Notes: generated from the letters alone by a model not told the origin. 64,000 nt of DNA from an uncultured Lachnospiraceae bacterium (GCA_947571775.1 CANOZK010000001.1:1-64000); one strand, 5' to 3'. Shown: positions 18,031 to 26,854, numbered from the stretch's first letter. Numbers and translations: made by a program.

Positions 18031-18048
18031 GGCTACAATTCGGTTACA
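18031..18048 (-). promoter_or_regulatory. Candidate response-regulator repeats of the second ABC pair
   Basis: On the minus strand TGTAACC and TGTAGCC (plus 18042-18048 and 18031-18037) repeat directly with an 11-bp period. They overlap the kinase stop codon and lie about 60 bp upstream of the ATPase start. A TATTAT box lies further down at about 18005-18010. Same phasing and relative position as in the first ABC module. Confidence 0.45.
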
Positions 18049-19078
18049 GTTTTGTAGGAATCCGAAAATGGATAACGAAAGTAGTTTCAACGCCCAACTG
18101 GCTGTCAACTTCCACTGTGCCGTTATGAGCCTCGATCACGGATTTTGCCAGCGGCAGGCCCAGTCCGATGCCCTTCGTGTCCTTAGAATACCTGCTGCGG
18201 TAAAATCTTTTGAAAACGTGGTGCAGGTCTTCTGGGTGAATCCCACTTCCGTTATCCCGGACGGCAATCCGCAGCATAGACGCAGACTGCCCCCAGTCTA
18301 TCCAGACGCAGTCTCCCTTTTTCGTATGGTCAAGCGCGTTTTTGACCAGATTGCCGACAGCCTCCGTCATCCAGCTTCGGTCGCACAAAAAGGTGAGGGA
18401 TTCGCTGCCAGAGAGGAAAATCTCCTTTCCCTCCTGCCCGGCGCGAAACGAAAAATGATTCTTCACCTCGTTCATCAGCTCCCAAAGATTTTCCGGGCTT
18501 TTCTCTATCTGGATCGTCCCGGCGTCAAACTTGGCGATTTTCAGAAGATTCTGCACGAGCGTCTCGATCCGATCCAGCTCCAGCTCTGATAAATTGGAAA
18601 ATTCCCGGATATCCGGCAAATCTTTCGTCTCCGCTTCCTCCTGTATAATGCCATTATAGATATTGAGAGCAGCCAGAGGAGTCTTTAACTGATGCGAAAT
18701 ATCCGATATGGTATTCTGAAGAAATTTTCTTGCCTTCTCCTCGTCTTTCGCGTGGGCGTTTAAAATAGCAGCCAGAGAATTCACTTCATGAAATAGCCGG
18801 TATACCTCTCCCTCCTCGCTGCACTCGATCCGGGCGTCTCGGTTGCCGTAAATATACGCCTGAATCTGCGCCACCGCATCCTCCAGCATCCGATTCTGTT
18901 CTTGGAAATATCGGTAACAGATGACAAGCACCACGATTCCCATCCCCAGAAAACACAAGGGCGCATAAATTTTTTTCTGAAAAGACGCTGCCGCCGCGGA
19001 AAAGGAAACGAATGCCAGGATACACAGCACAATCCGAAGAAACAACGTTTTTATTTTTTGATTCGTCAAAATCTTCAT
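18044..19078 (-). CDS. Sensor histidine kinase of the second ABC module
   Basis: A 344-residue kinase. I chose ATG 19078 (MKILTNQKIKTLFL) because TTGAGGAAAACG precedes it; an ATG nine codons upstream has no site. Two transmembrane helices (about 12-31 and 40-57) are separated by only about 8 residues, so there is almost no external sensor domain. This is typical of intramembrane-sensing kinases that read the state of a partner ABC transporter. HisKA has His129 in DISHQLKTPLAAL; HATPase_c has NLVKNALDH, DNGSGI and GIGLGLPLAKS. Likely phosphorylates the regulator at 19087-19773. Confidence 0.92.
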   Translation of the reverse strand: MKILTNQKIKTLFLRIVLCILAFVSFSAAAASFQKKIYAPLCFLGMGIVVLVICYRYFQEQNRMLEDAVAQIQAYIYGNRDARIECSEEGEVYRLFHEVNSLAAILNAHAKDEEKARKFLQNTISDISHQLKTPLAALNIYNGIIQEEAETKDLPDIREFSNLSELELDRIETLVQNLLKIAKFDAGTIQIEKSPENLWELMNEVKNHFSFRAGQEGKEIFLSGSESLTFLCDRSWMTEAVGNLVKNALDHTKKGDCVWIDWGQSASMLRIAVRDNGSGIHPEDLHHVFKRFYRSRYSKDTKGIGLGLPLAKSVIEAHNGTVEVDSQLGVETTFVIHFRIPTKL

Positions 19079-19086
19079 CGTTTTCC

Positions 19087-19773
19087 TCAATCTGAAGTTT
19101 TCCATTTGTAGCCCATGCCGCGTACCGTCACAATCCGGCGGGGTTCTCCGGGATTGTCCTCGATTTTCATACGCAGCCGACGGATATAGACTGTGAGCGC
19201 CTTGTTGTCGATATAATTCCCGTTACAGTCCCACAGGCTGCCCAGGATCTGTTCTGGAGACAGCACCACATCGAGATTTTCCATAAACAGGCACAACAGC
19301 TTGTACTCACCGGACGTCAGCTCCAGAGGCTCCCCGTCTTTGTAAGCTTTCCCTTTCAGCAGCAGCACCGTAATACCGTTGGAATCCAACTTGGTATCCG
19401 GCTGACTGAAATTATCGCTTCTGCGAAGCAGCGCATGAATCCTGGATAAAAACACCGCCAGTTTAAACGGTTTCGTGATGTAATCATCTGCACCGATATC
19501 AAGCCCCATAATGATATCTGTCTCTTCATCGGCAGCCGTGAGAAACATAACAGGCACCTTGGAGGTCTGGCGAATCTTTCTGCATAAATCAAAGCCGGAA
19601 CCGTCCGGCAGCGATACATCCAGAATCACCAGGTCATATTTGCCATTGAGCCATAGCTGCTCCGCCTCCAGGCGCGTGCGGGCGATGTCGATCTCATACC
19701 CCTGCTTTTGGATAGCAAAGGATAGGCCGTTGATTAGGCTTAAATCGTCCTCCACGAAGAAAATCCGTTTCAT
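19087..19773 (-). CDS. OmpR-family response regulator of the second ABC module
   Basis: A 228-residue regulator starting at ATG 19773 (MKRIFFVEDDLS); a GTG four codons upstream is an alternative start. The receiver has the acidic cluster E8-D10, phospho-acceptor Asp52 in LDVSLPDGSGFD, and Lys in ITKPFKLA. The C-terminal winged helix ends RRIVTVRGMGYKWKTSD. First gene of a regulator-kinase-ATPase-permease series that parallels 1219-6135. The 11-bp repeats at 18031-18048 are a plausible target. Confidence 0.92.
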   Translation of the reverse strand: MKRIFFVEDDLSLINGLSFAIQKQGYEIDIARTRLEAEQLWLNGKYDLVILDVSLPDGSGFDLCRKIRQTSKVPVMFLTAADEETDIIMGLDIGADDYITKPFKLAVFLSRIHALLRRSDNFSQPDTKLDSNGITVLLLKGKAYKDGEPLELTSGEYKLLCLFMENLDVVLSPEQILGSLWDCNGNYIDNKALTVYIRRLRMKIEDNPGEPRRIVTVRGMGYKWKTSD

Positions 19774-19943
19774 CTTTTTTTGCACCGTCCTTTTTTGAAA
19801 ATTTTGTCCATTTTATTATATGCGAACGATTAGAGAACATCAAGTCCAATCGGGAACAGGCTTCCATCCTCCTGTATGTTTGATCTGTTTTTCAAGCGGC
19901 TTTCTGTTGGATACAGAGAACTATCTAAGCTTTCCGATAAAAG

Positions 19944-20078
19944 CTACCAGGAAATTCCATTCATTTCAAGGATTTTATAGGAAATCAATAACTCCAGCCT
20001 GACGTCCGGGTCCTCCAGATCCATATCCACAATGTCTTTGATTTTTTCAATCCGATACAAAAAGGTATTCCTGATATG
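19944..20078 (-). pseudogene. PucR/CdaR-type regulator, C-terminal remnant
   Basis: The minus frame ending at TAG 19944-19946 reads HIRNTFLYRIEKIKDIVDMD, then LEDPDVRLELLISYKILEMN. This is the C-terminal helix-turn-helix (HRNTL.YRIEKI) of PucR/CdaR regulators, usually 350-550 residues long. The upstream end coincides exactly with the left end of the IS3-type remnant. The rest of the gene is absent on the far side, so the element or a later deletion removed it. Confidence 0.7.
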
Positions 20079-20338
20079 CTCCCCTTAAAGTAGACAGACA
20101 AAATAATAAAACTGTCACTGTAAGGAGGAGCATATTTCAAACATATGAGGAACTAAAGGAGGCCATATCTGATTACATAGATTATTATAATAATCATCGG
20201 TATCAGAAGCGCTTAAACTGTATGACACCGATAGAATATAGAAACTATTTGAAAGATGCTGCATAAAAACTCTGCCAGTCCTCTTTGTGACTGGCAGGCA
20301 AAAATTTTTATTTTTTAACTGTCTACTTGACAGGGAGC
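20078..20338 (+). mobile_element. IS3-family element reduced to 261 bp
   Basis: Imperfect terminal inverted repeats are present. The left end starts GCTCCCCTTAAAGTAGACAG (20078) and the right end, read inward, starts GCTCCCTGTCAAGTAGACAG (20338). Inside, a plus frame ending at TAA 20266-20268 reads FQTYEELKEAISDYIDYYNN followed by HRYQKRLNCMTPIEYRNYL. This is the end of the DDE integrase domain of IS3/IS150 transposases. OrfA and most of OrfB are missing, so it cannot move by itself but might be mobilised by a complete relative. Confidence 0.75.
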
Positions 20339-20348
20339 GGTTCAAGTC

Positions 20349-22679
20349 TCAATTTACCGTCGGTTTTATTATCTCCCATAAAAGCTCCAGTAACTTGGAA
20401 ACGTCAACAGGCTTTGCAATATGACCGTTCATCCCGGCCTCCATCGCCATTTTTTTATCTTCCGAAAAAGCGTTGGCTGTCATGGCAATAATCGGGATAT
20501 TGGCAATATCGGGATCCTCCATCGCCCGGATCTGTTTTGTCGCTTCATAACCGTCCATAACCGGCATCTGAATATCCATCAAAATCAGATCATACTGGCC
20601 GGGTTCCGCCTCACTCATTCGTTTTACCGCAACGGCGCCGTCGTCGGCAACATCCACTTCAAAGCTCGCTTCCTGAAGAATCTCCTCGGCAATCTCCTGG
20701 TTCAGTTCATTATCCTCCACCAGAAGAATCTTCTTTCCATGGAAAGAAAACGCGTCCTGCAAAGCTTTTTCCGAATCTTCAGCGGTAAACGGCGACTCCA
20801 AGATCTCTCTGAGTTCCGATAAAAAGATTGGTTTGGAACAGAAAGCCGTAACGCCCGCTTCTCTCGCCTCTTCTTCAATATCTGACCAATCATAGGCAGT
20901 CAGAATGATAATTGGCGTAGCTTCCCCGATAAGTCCTCGAATCCGCCTTACCACCTCGATTCCATTCATGTCCGGCATGATCCAGTCTATGACGTACGCG
21001 GCATACTTGTCATTCTGTTCTTCAGCAAGTTTTACCCGAAGCACCGCCTCCTTGCCGGACGTCGTCCAATCCGGGCGCATACCGATGGAGGACAACATCT
21101 TCGTTACGCTGGAACAGGTATTGAAATCATCGTCTACCACAAGCGCCCGAAGTCCTTGCAGTTCAGGAATGGTTTCCTGCCTCACCGGACCGGAACAGGT
21201 TCTAAATTGCAGGGATACTGTAAATGTGCTTCCCTTTCCTACCTCGCTTTCCACAGAAACCGTACCGCCCATCATATCCACAATATTCCTGGTAATCGCC
21301 ATGCCAAGCCCGGTTCCCTGTATTCCGCTGACCGTACTTGTCCTTTCACGCTCGAAAGGTTCAAACACATGCTGTAAAAACTCCGGGCTCATTCCGATTC
21401 CCGTATCCTTTACCTGGAACTCATAAGCGGCGTAACCATCCGGCGCATTTCTCTTCTGCCGAATCCGAACGCTTACCATACCGCCCGGCTTTGTAAACTT
21501 CATAGCATTGCTCAGAAGATTCAGCAAAATCTGGTTCAGCCTGAGCCTGTCGCACAAAACATGTTCGTTTACCACGTCCACGGTATCAATATAGAAATCC
21601 AACTGCTTTGACATGATATCTGCCTGTACAATGGTCTTTAAGTCATGCACAATTTCTGGAAGGGAGCTTTCCTTTTCCTCAATTTTTACCTTTCCGCTTT
21701 CAATACGGCTCATATCCAGCACGTCATTAATCAGGCTCAACAGATGATTGCTGGAGGTGGCAATCTTTGTCAGATAGTCCCGCACCTGATCCGTATTGTC
21801 GATATGCGCGGCGGCAAGCGATGTAAAGCCTATGATGGCGTTCATGGGAGTCCGAATATCATGAGACATATTGTTGAGGAACGTGGTTTTTGCCCGGTTG
21901 GCATGCTGCGCCGTGGCCAGAGCGTCCTGAAGATCCGCCCGCTGCGCTTCCAACTGCGCCTCCATCCGCTTCTCATCATCAATATCTACAAAAAAACCTA
22001 CAAAGGTAATTGGAGAGCCGTCCTCCCTCCTGGACAGCCGGCCCGCTGCATGGAACCATCTCCACCCTGCATTTCTGGTGAGAAGACGGTATCTCACATC
22101 ATAGGTTTTCTGACCGGTATAATCCATTACCGTATCCCAGTACTCTTTCATCCCATACTCTTTATCCTCTTCGTGCAGCAAATTCGACCAGGAATCCAAT
22201 TCGTTTGGAAAGTCTGATTCGTCCTTGTATCCCAGCATCTTCCGAAACATATCGGTTCAGATACAAGAGGTTATCTCCGCACGTTCGTTAAATTCCATGC
22301 TCCAGGGGCCCGAACCTAATGCCGCCTGAATATTTTCCATCGCGGTCCGCTCCCGCTTAATCTGGTCAAGCGCCTCTCTGAACTGGTTGTTATCTTCTTT
22401 TTCCTGACTCAGAAGAACCTTTGCATTCTTTCTGGACTGATGAACCAGTATCAAAAACGTCGAAAATATCAAAAACAGCATAGCTATCACAACGATAGTC
22501 CGAATCAGAAGCTTGTACAAAACCTCCACAGATCCCACACCTATCTTTTCCAGTATGTAAGCGCTGGCTGTCGCGTCTTCTGTCACCCATAATATCGCAA
22601 TAAGAAGAAGCGCTGCCAGCACAATTCCGCCCACTATGATAAAAACAGTAATCTGCTTCTTCTGTTTTTTTGGTTGCAT
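20349..22679 (-). pseudogene. Hybrid sensor kinase (TM-PAS-HisKA-HATPase-REC-REC) with in-frame TGA
   Basis: One continuous frame of about 776 codons from ATG 22679 to the stop at 20349-20351 is interrupted only by TGA at 22257-22259. N-terminal part (140 residues): two helices (about 10-31 and 61-82) and a coiled linker. After the TGA: a PAS-like domain (to about residue 95 of that part), HisKA with NNMSHDIRTPMNAIIGF, HATPase_c (DTGIGMS, GTGLGMAITRN), receiver 1 (ALVVDDD, VIDWIMPDMNG) and receiver 2 (ILLVEDNELNQ, LILMDIQMPVMDG). The TGA falls inside the PAS entry, where relatives as I recall them have Trp (TGG), so a single nonsense change is likely. The downstream part has an internal ATG (22250) but no clear binding site; it might make a soluble kinase. 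Confidence 0.8.
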
Positions 22680-22850
22680 CGTTTTCCTCCCTCTGTGGTT
22701 TTATTTAATTTTTCTGCCAACATTTCTAGCCCCGAGGAACTATTAATATCTTACCATATTTGTATACTTTTTTCTATTCCTATTTCAAAAAAGAAATACT
22801 CTTATCAAAAATGTGTTTGTTTTATGCAAATTTAAAAGAGTAAAATTACA

Positions 22851-22949
22851 GTGACACATCATAAAGATGAAGATGATGTGAATTATTCTAAACTTTTTCA
22901 GAATGCTCTTATGGAATATTTAGAGGCAAAAAAACAGATAGCAAAATAA
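22851..22949 (+). pseudogene. Short frame, possible remnant of an antitoxin-like protein
   Basis: A GTG-initiated frame of 32 codons reads VTHHKDEDDVNYSKLFQNAL and then MEYLEAKKQIAK before TAA. The text looks protein-like (an acidic stretch, then an amphipathic helix, as at the C-terminus of small ribbon-helix-helix antitoxins), but there is no clear ribosome binding site. The rest of 22680-23104 holds no other gene that I can support. Confidence 0.2.
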
Positions 22950-23013
22950 AATCCTTGTGAAGTTTTGAGAAATTTGTGACGAACGAAATGCAAACGTATA
23001 AATTTGGATTGTG

Positions 23014-23075
23014 TTTTTCTATGAGAAAAGTGCCAAAAGGGTCTAGGGGATTATGGATTTCCCCCGGACCCTTTT
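23014..23075. repeat. Dispersed palindrome plus terminator hairpin, copy 2 (diverged)
   Basis: TTTTTCTATGAGAAAAGTG is followed by AAAGGGTC and its complement GACCCTTTTTT around a GGGGATTATGGATTTCCCCC core. This is the palindrome-plus-hairpin order seen at 6177-6245 and 29854-29932, with A or T runs on both sides so it could terminate in either direction. Confidence 0.65.
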
Positions 23076-23104
23076 TTAATAAATCTTGTGATTTCAAAAA
23101 ACGG

Positions 23105-23185
23105 TTATTTGTGTTTGTGGCCTGTATAGATTGCTAGAACCATACATACGACTGCTGCCCATGCCCAAAATTTATGATGCTTCAT
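23105..23185 (-). CDS. 26-residue membrane peptide
   Basis: ATG 23185 with GGAGGGATATCATT in front encodes MKHHKFWAWAAVVCMVLAIY and then TGHKHK. The layout is a basic N-terminus, one hydrophobic helix and a basic His/Lys tail. Strong ribosome binding and a protein-like pattern argue that it is translated. It resembles small uncharacterised single-span proteins of gut Clostridia. No function is proposed; a membrane-active or regulatory peptide is possible. Confidence 0.6.
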   Translation of the reverse strand: MKHHKFWAWAAVVCMVLAIYTGHKHK

Positions 23186-23309
23186 AATGATATCCCTCCT
23201 TTGTTTTCTTGTGTGTATCTAAGTTTTTCGATTGCAGCTTTTATTATACTGTTCGCAATCTTGGATTTCCATCAAATTCGATGTTTTGATAAATTTTATC
23301 ATTTATTTC

Positions 23310-23332
23310 GTACTTTTCTCGCAGAAAAGTAC
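23310..23332. repeat. Dispersed palindrome, copy 3 (perfect)
   Basis: GTACTTTTCT-CGC-AGAAAAGTAC, a perfect 10-bp inverted repeat with a 3-nt loop and no GC hairpin attached. It lies in the 345-bp stretch 23186-23530, in which I see no gene. Confidence 0.7.
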
Positions 23333-23530
23333 AAACTCAAAATCCTGAAGCTTAAATAACGTTTGCCGCAAACCAATAAAAGCGCCCCTTGAATTTTAGG
23401 ACGGTTTATGGTATTCTCTAAATAAAGAAGGACACCTGCTCCAACAGACGTCCCCCAGGAACTACCGATAGACGGTCAGCCCAACTATATGATCAACAAA
23501 ATAGCTGCTCAGTTTGTCAGACAAGGGCGG

Positions 23531-23629
23531 CTATTTCTGTATCTTATTACTATCTTTGCCAATGGTATATCCAATACCGAAGCAAGTCAAGCCAAAGCTT
23601 AGTACTGCAATCACTCCCAAAATATCCAC
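23531..23629 (-). CDS. 32-residue hydrophobic peptide, candidate type I toxin
   Basis: GTG 23629 opens a frame reading VDILGVIAVLSFGLTCFGIG, then YTIGKDSNKIQK and TAG. One transmembrane helix followed by a charged tail is the form of TxpA/BsrG/Fst-like type I toxins and related small membrane peptides. The 3' side (23500-23535) holds a hairpin pairing AATAGC with GCTATT. Start uncertain: no obvious ribosome binding site precedes the GTG, so the N-terminus may have been lost. An antisense RNA has not been identified. Confidence 0.4.
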   Translation of the reverse strand: MDILGVIAVLSFGLTCFGIGYTIGKDSNKIQK

Positions 23630-23653
23630 TAAAAAGCCAAAAGGAGTGATACA

Positions 23654-23833
23654 ATGTCCACACAAAGCATTATAAAAAATATCGTTATCGATGAATCAAA
23701 TGCTGCTGAAATTTTTATCAACGCTTTGGAAGAAGCTTCCAAGGCTTCCGAAACTTCTGTCCCCAATCCTATCGAATACGAAGATGTCAAACGGGAAGAT
23801 ATTAAAAAATTTTTAGGAGCTTTTGTAAAATAA
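23654..23833 (+). CDS. Small acidic protein, likely antitoxin of a GNAT-type pair
   Basis: A 59-residue protein with the strong site AAAAGGAGTGATACA before ATG 23654. It reads MSTQSIIKNIVIDESNAAEI and ends REDIKKFLGAFVK, with an acidic middle. The TAA overlaps the ATG of the next frame (TAATG). That frame begins like acetyltransferase-fold toxin partners, and the small-first, overlapping gene order is usual for antitoxin-toxin pairs. Assignment is by context. Confidence 0.5.
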   Translation: MSTQSIIKNIVIDESNAAEIFINALEEASKASETSVPNPIEYEDVKREDIKKFLGAFVK

Positions 23834-24039
23834 TGTCAAAAATAAAGCAGATCAACATTCTGGATATGTATGGAGAGGATTCATGTCAAGCAATTCTCTC
23901 CACCTTTATCTGTCCCATTCACATAGATATCGCCGAAAAAGGAGTGAAAAACCATGATTGTAGAAGGCGCAACCATGACCATAAATCAGACCAAATTTTC
24001 CATCGTAAAAGTAAAACCTGCTGTTTTGAGAAGCCCTGA
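23833..24039 (+). pseudogene. GNAT-like toxin, N-terminal remnant
   Basis: Starts by TAATG overlap with the preceding small gene and reads MSKIKQINILDMYGEDSCQA, then ILSTFICPIHIDIAEKG. The F(I/V)CP..D(I/V)E pattern near residue 30 is, as I recall, the start of GNAT-type proteins found after small antitoxin-like genes. Homology stops there; the remaining 30 residues are basic and Cys/His-rich out-of-frame text overlapping the next gene. The acetyltransferase core is missing. Confidence 0.4.
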
Positions 24040-24211
24040 CATTGAGCTTACCCGTCAGAGCTTTCAAATGGTTTTCGGCAAGATGCCGATTATCCTCACA
24101 GCGCCGGACTCCCACGGCAATATCCAGTATCACGGGCGCAGCGATATTGTAAACTTTCTGGCAGCCTATCCGCCGTCCAAGATTCCGTGGACCCGGTATT
24201 CTGTGGTCTGA
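23954..24211 (+). CDS. Uncharacterised 85-residue protein
   Basis: AAAAAGGAGTGAAAAACC precedes ATG 23954 (MIVEGATMTINQTKFSIVKV); a second ATG seven codons later is an alternative start. The protein has a globular, mixed composition, with a Pro-rich PDSHGNIQYHGRSDIV stretch and PPSKIPWTRYSVV at the end. I do not recognise the family. It follows toxin-antitoxin debris on the same strand and ends two bases before the convergent aldolase gene. Confidence 0.55.
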   Translation: MIVEGATMTINQTKFSIVKVKPAVLRSPDIELTRQSFQMVFGKMPIILTAPDSHGNIQYHGRSDIVNFLAAYPPSKIPWTRYSVV

Positions 24212-24212
24212 A

Positions 24213-25487
24213 TTACTTTAGATGAAAACCTGCCTGGATCTCCTCTAAGCCCTTTTCATCAATGGGAATCATCTCCCCCAGACTTCTTGCCATCACCATG
24301 GCCATCGCGCTGTTCTCCGTGACCTCCAGCCGGTCGAAGGCTTGCAGCATACTCTGCCCGGTCACCAGGATACCGTCATTTTCTATTAGAACAATCGGCG
24401 TGCTCTCGCCAAACAGTTCCGCAAGTTTTCGCGGATCGGCAAGCTTTGCCGCCCCCTCAAACCGCAAGATCTCCCGCATCATCACATAGCTCTCCGGTAT
24501 GATTCTAGAATCCAGAACTTCTTTTGTAACTGCAAAAGCCATGGTATACGGAGGCTGGCAGTAAAGAATGCTGTTGATATTCGGATGCGCCTGGTAAATC
24601 GCCTGATGCACCGCGGCCATCCAATCCATCTCTTTTCCCTTTTCTATGAGTAGCAAATCCTCCGGTTTCAGATAAAACCGATCCCGCTGCCAAGGCGTGA
24701 GCACAAACTTTCCCTGGGTAATCCGCTGTGAAAAAGAACCCTGCATACAGGTAATCAAACCCTGTCGGTAAGCTCGCGCCGCAAAAGAACAGACTTCGCT
24801 GCGCGCCGCTTTTTCCTCGTCGGATGCTTCTTCCAAGTCAAACTTCGCCGTCGGAAAAACTTTTCGCTCGCTGTATGCTTCCAGCAGTTCTTTATCCAGG
24901 CTGTTTACGTTTCCGATTGCCGCCGCATGGATCTGGATTCTGGCAGCCGTTTCCAGCGCTTCAAATTTTCCAAATGCTTCCAGAAGATTCTCTGCGCCGA
25001 TCACAACTCCATGATTCTCCATAATCGCCGCATCGCAGCCCTGCCGAAAAACTTCTGCAATCCGCTCTCCCAGCTGGCGACTGCCAGTCATCGCATATTG
25101 CGCCAGCCCGATTTTGCCGCATTCCAGATAAGCCGACGGCAGAATAGCAGTATCCGGGATTTTTCGGACGCTGGAGAAGGCCACCAGCGCAGGCGAGTGC
25201 GCATGTAAAACCGCATGCAGGTCTTTTCTGGTTTCGTAGATTCTCAGATGAAACGGATATTCGCTGCTGGGTTTGTGCGGGCCGCAGACGGTTCCATCTG
25301 CCCGAATACAGACCATATCTTCTTTGGTCAGCGTCCCCTTGTCCGTCCCGCCCGGCGTGATCCAAAGATTGCCGTCCTCGTCTTTGATGGATAAATTGCC
25401 GCCGGAAGTAGTGGTCAGCCTCCGTGCATAGATCCGCTTCATAATTTCCATTAACTGTTCTGCCGGATGTAGTGCATTGTAATTCAT
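24213..25487 (-). CDS. Tandem class II aldolase/adducin-domain protein, second domain degenerate
   Basis: A 424-residue protein made of two aldolase_II domains (about 1-205 and 220-424), while typical L-fuculose-phosphate aldolases are about 215 residues. Domain 1 keeps the fold marks and zinc ligands: TTSGGNLSIKDEDG, HAVLHAHSPA (the HxH pair) and MENHGVVIGA. In domain 2 the same places read NSILYCQPPY and IENDGILVTG, so the HxH pair and the third His are all lost. One active and one structural domain is the likely arrangement. Probable reaction: retro-aldol cleavage or epimerisation of a phosphorylated deoxysugar; substrate unknown. Next to a MATE transporter, same strand. Confidence 0.85.
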   Translation of the reverse strand: MNYNALHPAEQLMEIMKRIYARRLTTTSGGNLSIKDEDGNLWITPGGTDKGTLTKEDMVCIRADGTVCGPHKPSSEYPFHLRIYETRKDLHAVLHAHSPALVAFSSVRKIPDTAILPSAYLECGKIGLAQYAMTGSRQLGERIAEVFRQGCDAAIMENHGVVIGAENLLEAFGKFEALETAARIQIHAAAIGNVNSLDKELLEAYSERKVFPTAKFDLEEASDEEKAARSEVCSFAARAYRQGLITCMQGSFSQRITQGKFVLTPWQRDRFYLKPEDLLLIEKGKEMDWMAAVHQAIYQAHPNINSILYCQPPYTMAFAVTKEVLDSRIIPESYVMMREILRFEGAAKLADPRKLAELFGESTPIVLIENDGILVTGQSMLQAFDRLEVTENSAMAMVMARSLGEMIPIDEKGLEEIQAGFHLK

Positions 25488-25513
25488 AATCAGCCATTCC
25501 TTTTTTTGATTTT

Positions 25514-26854
25514 TTATCTGGTTACGTTTCGCAGCCAGCGGTAAGATTTGTAGCGCCGCACAGCAAACGGAATCTTCAAAATCTCATCGCAGCAGAGCAC
25601 CACATACAACCACGGCATGGGAATATGTAACACAAACGCGCACACAATTCCCAGCAGGATAGAGCCGCACCACAGGGAGCAGCCGTCCAGATACAGTCCA
25701 TATTTGGTATCTCCGCCAGAGCGGAAGATTCCCACAATCCACACACAGTTTAGAGACTGACACACCGTCAGGATTGCCATCACCAACATCATAAAGCCCA
25801 GATAGGATCTGGCCTGATCCGATAAATTCAAAAGCGCTCTTGCCACCGGGGAAATCAGCAAAATCAGCACTCCTCCGGCGAGTCCCAGGCCAGCGGCAAG
25901 CCTGGTGAACCAGGACGCATAAGTCCTGGCCAAATCCTCTTTTTGCTCCCCGATGGCTTTTCCGCACACGATAGCCGAGGACGCGGCCACACCCATGCTC
26001 ACCACCATAGCGAGCTGGCGGCTCACCTGTGTAACCGAATGGGCGGCCACCGCCGCGCTGCCCAGATGCCCTACGATGGCCGTAATCGCCGCCATACCTG
26101 CGCCCCAGAGCAGCTCATTAAACATCACTGGCATGGAATATTTGAGGAAATCTTTATGCAGATCTGGATTCTTTTCAAACATATCCCTCCAGTGAAACCG
26201 CACCGTATCGTTGAATTTCCATCCATACACCACGACTACGCACACCTCAAAAATCCGCGCGATCAGCGTTCCCAGAGCCGCTCCTTGAATCCCCATGGCC
26301 GGAAGCCCCAAAAGCCCGAAAATAAAGATGGCATTACAGACCACATTGATCAGCAGGGAAACGCCATAGGTCACTGTGGCGATCACTACCCGCTCCACGC
26401 TGCGCATAACGTTAAAATATACCAGGGTAATCCCGGAAAGGATATAAGAGCAGGAAATGATTTTCAGATATTTCACGCCCAATCCAATAACCTCTGGATC
26501 CGAGGTGAATAACTGCATCAAAAGTTCCGGCGCGATCCACACAGCGAGCGTAAACCCCACCGCTACCAAAATTCCGATGCGCAGGGTAATACCCAGCACC
26601 TTTTCAATGGTTCGGGTATCCCCTTTTCCCCAATATTGGGCCGTGAGCACGGCGGCTCCCGACGTCAGCCCAAAGAAAATCAGGGTCATAATAAAATAAA
26701 TCTGCCCGGCCAAAGAGGAGGCGGATAACACCGTCTCCCCTACTTTGCCAAGCATAATCACGTCTGCGGAGGTCACCCCCACATTGATCAGGTTTTGGAT
26801 TGCAATGGGCAAAACCAATGCAGCCACAGTCCTGTAAAATTGCTTTTTTTCCAC
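25514..26854 (-). CDS. MATE-family multidrug/Na+ antiporter
   Basis: A 446-residue, 12-helix membrane protein of normal length in two MatE repeats (about 10-215 and 230-440). N-terminal pattern ALVLPIAIQNLINVGVTSAD; the second repeat begins SMPVMFNELLWGAGMAAITA. Family role: export of cationic drugs or metabolites coupled to Na+ or H+. It lies 26 bp upstream of the aldolase and downstream of gatB. The exported compound cannot be deduced. Confidence 0.9.
   Translation of the reverse strand: MEKKQFYRTVAALVLPIAIQNLINVGVTSADVIMLGKVGETVLSASSLAGQIYFIMTLIFFGLTSGAAVLTAQYWGKGDTRTIEKVLGITLRIGILVAVGFTLAVWIAPELLMQLFTSDPEVIGLGVKYLKIISCSYILSGITLVYFNVMRSVERVVIATVTYGVSLLINVVCNAIFIFGLLGLPAMGIQGAALGTLIARIFEVCVVVVYGWKFNDTVRFHWRDMFEKNPDLHKDFLKYSMPVMFNELLWGAGMAAITAIVGHLGSAAVAAHSVTQVSRQLAMVVSMGVAASSAIVCGKAIGEQKEDLARTYASWFTRLAAGLGLAGGVLILLISPVARALLNLSDQARSYLGFMMLVMAILTVCQSLNCVWIVGIFRSGGDTKYGLYLDGCSLWCGSILLGIVCAFVLHIPMPWLYVVLCCDEILKIPFAVRRYKSYRWLRNVTR

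Noticed and set aside
22257..22259. TGA read as selenocysteine or tryptophan
   Set aside because: No SECIS-like hairpin was seen just after it. Many neighbouring genes end in TGA, so a nonsense mutation is simpler.
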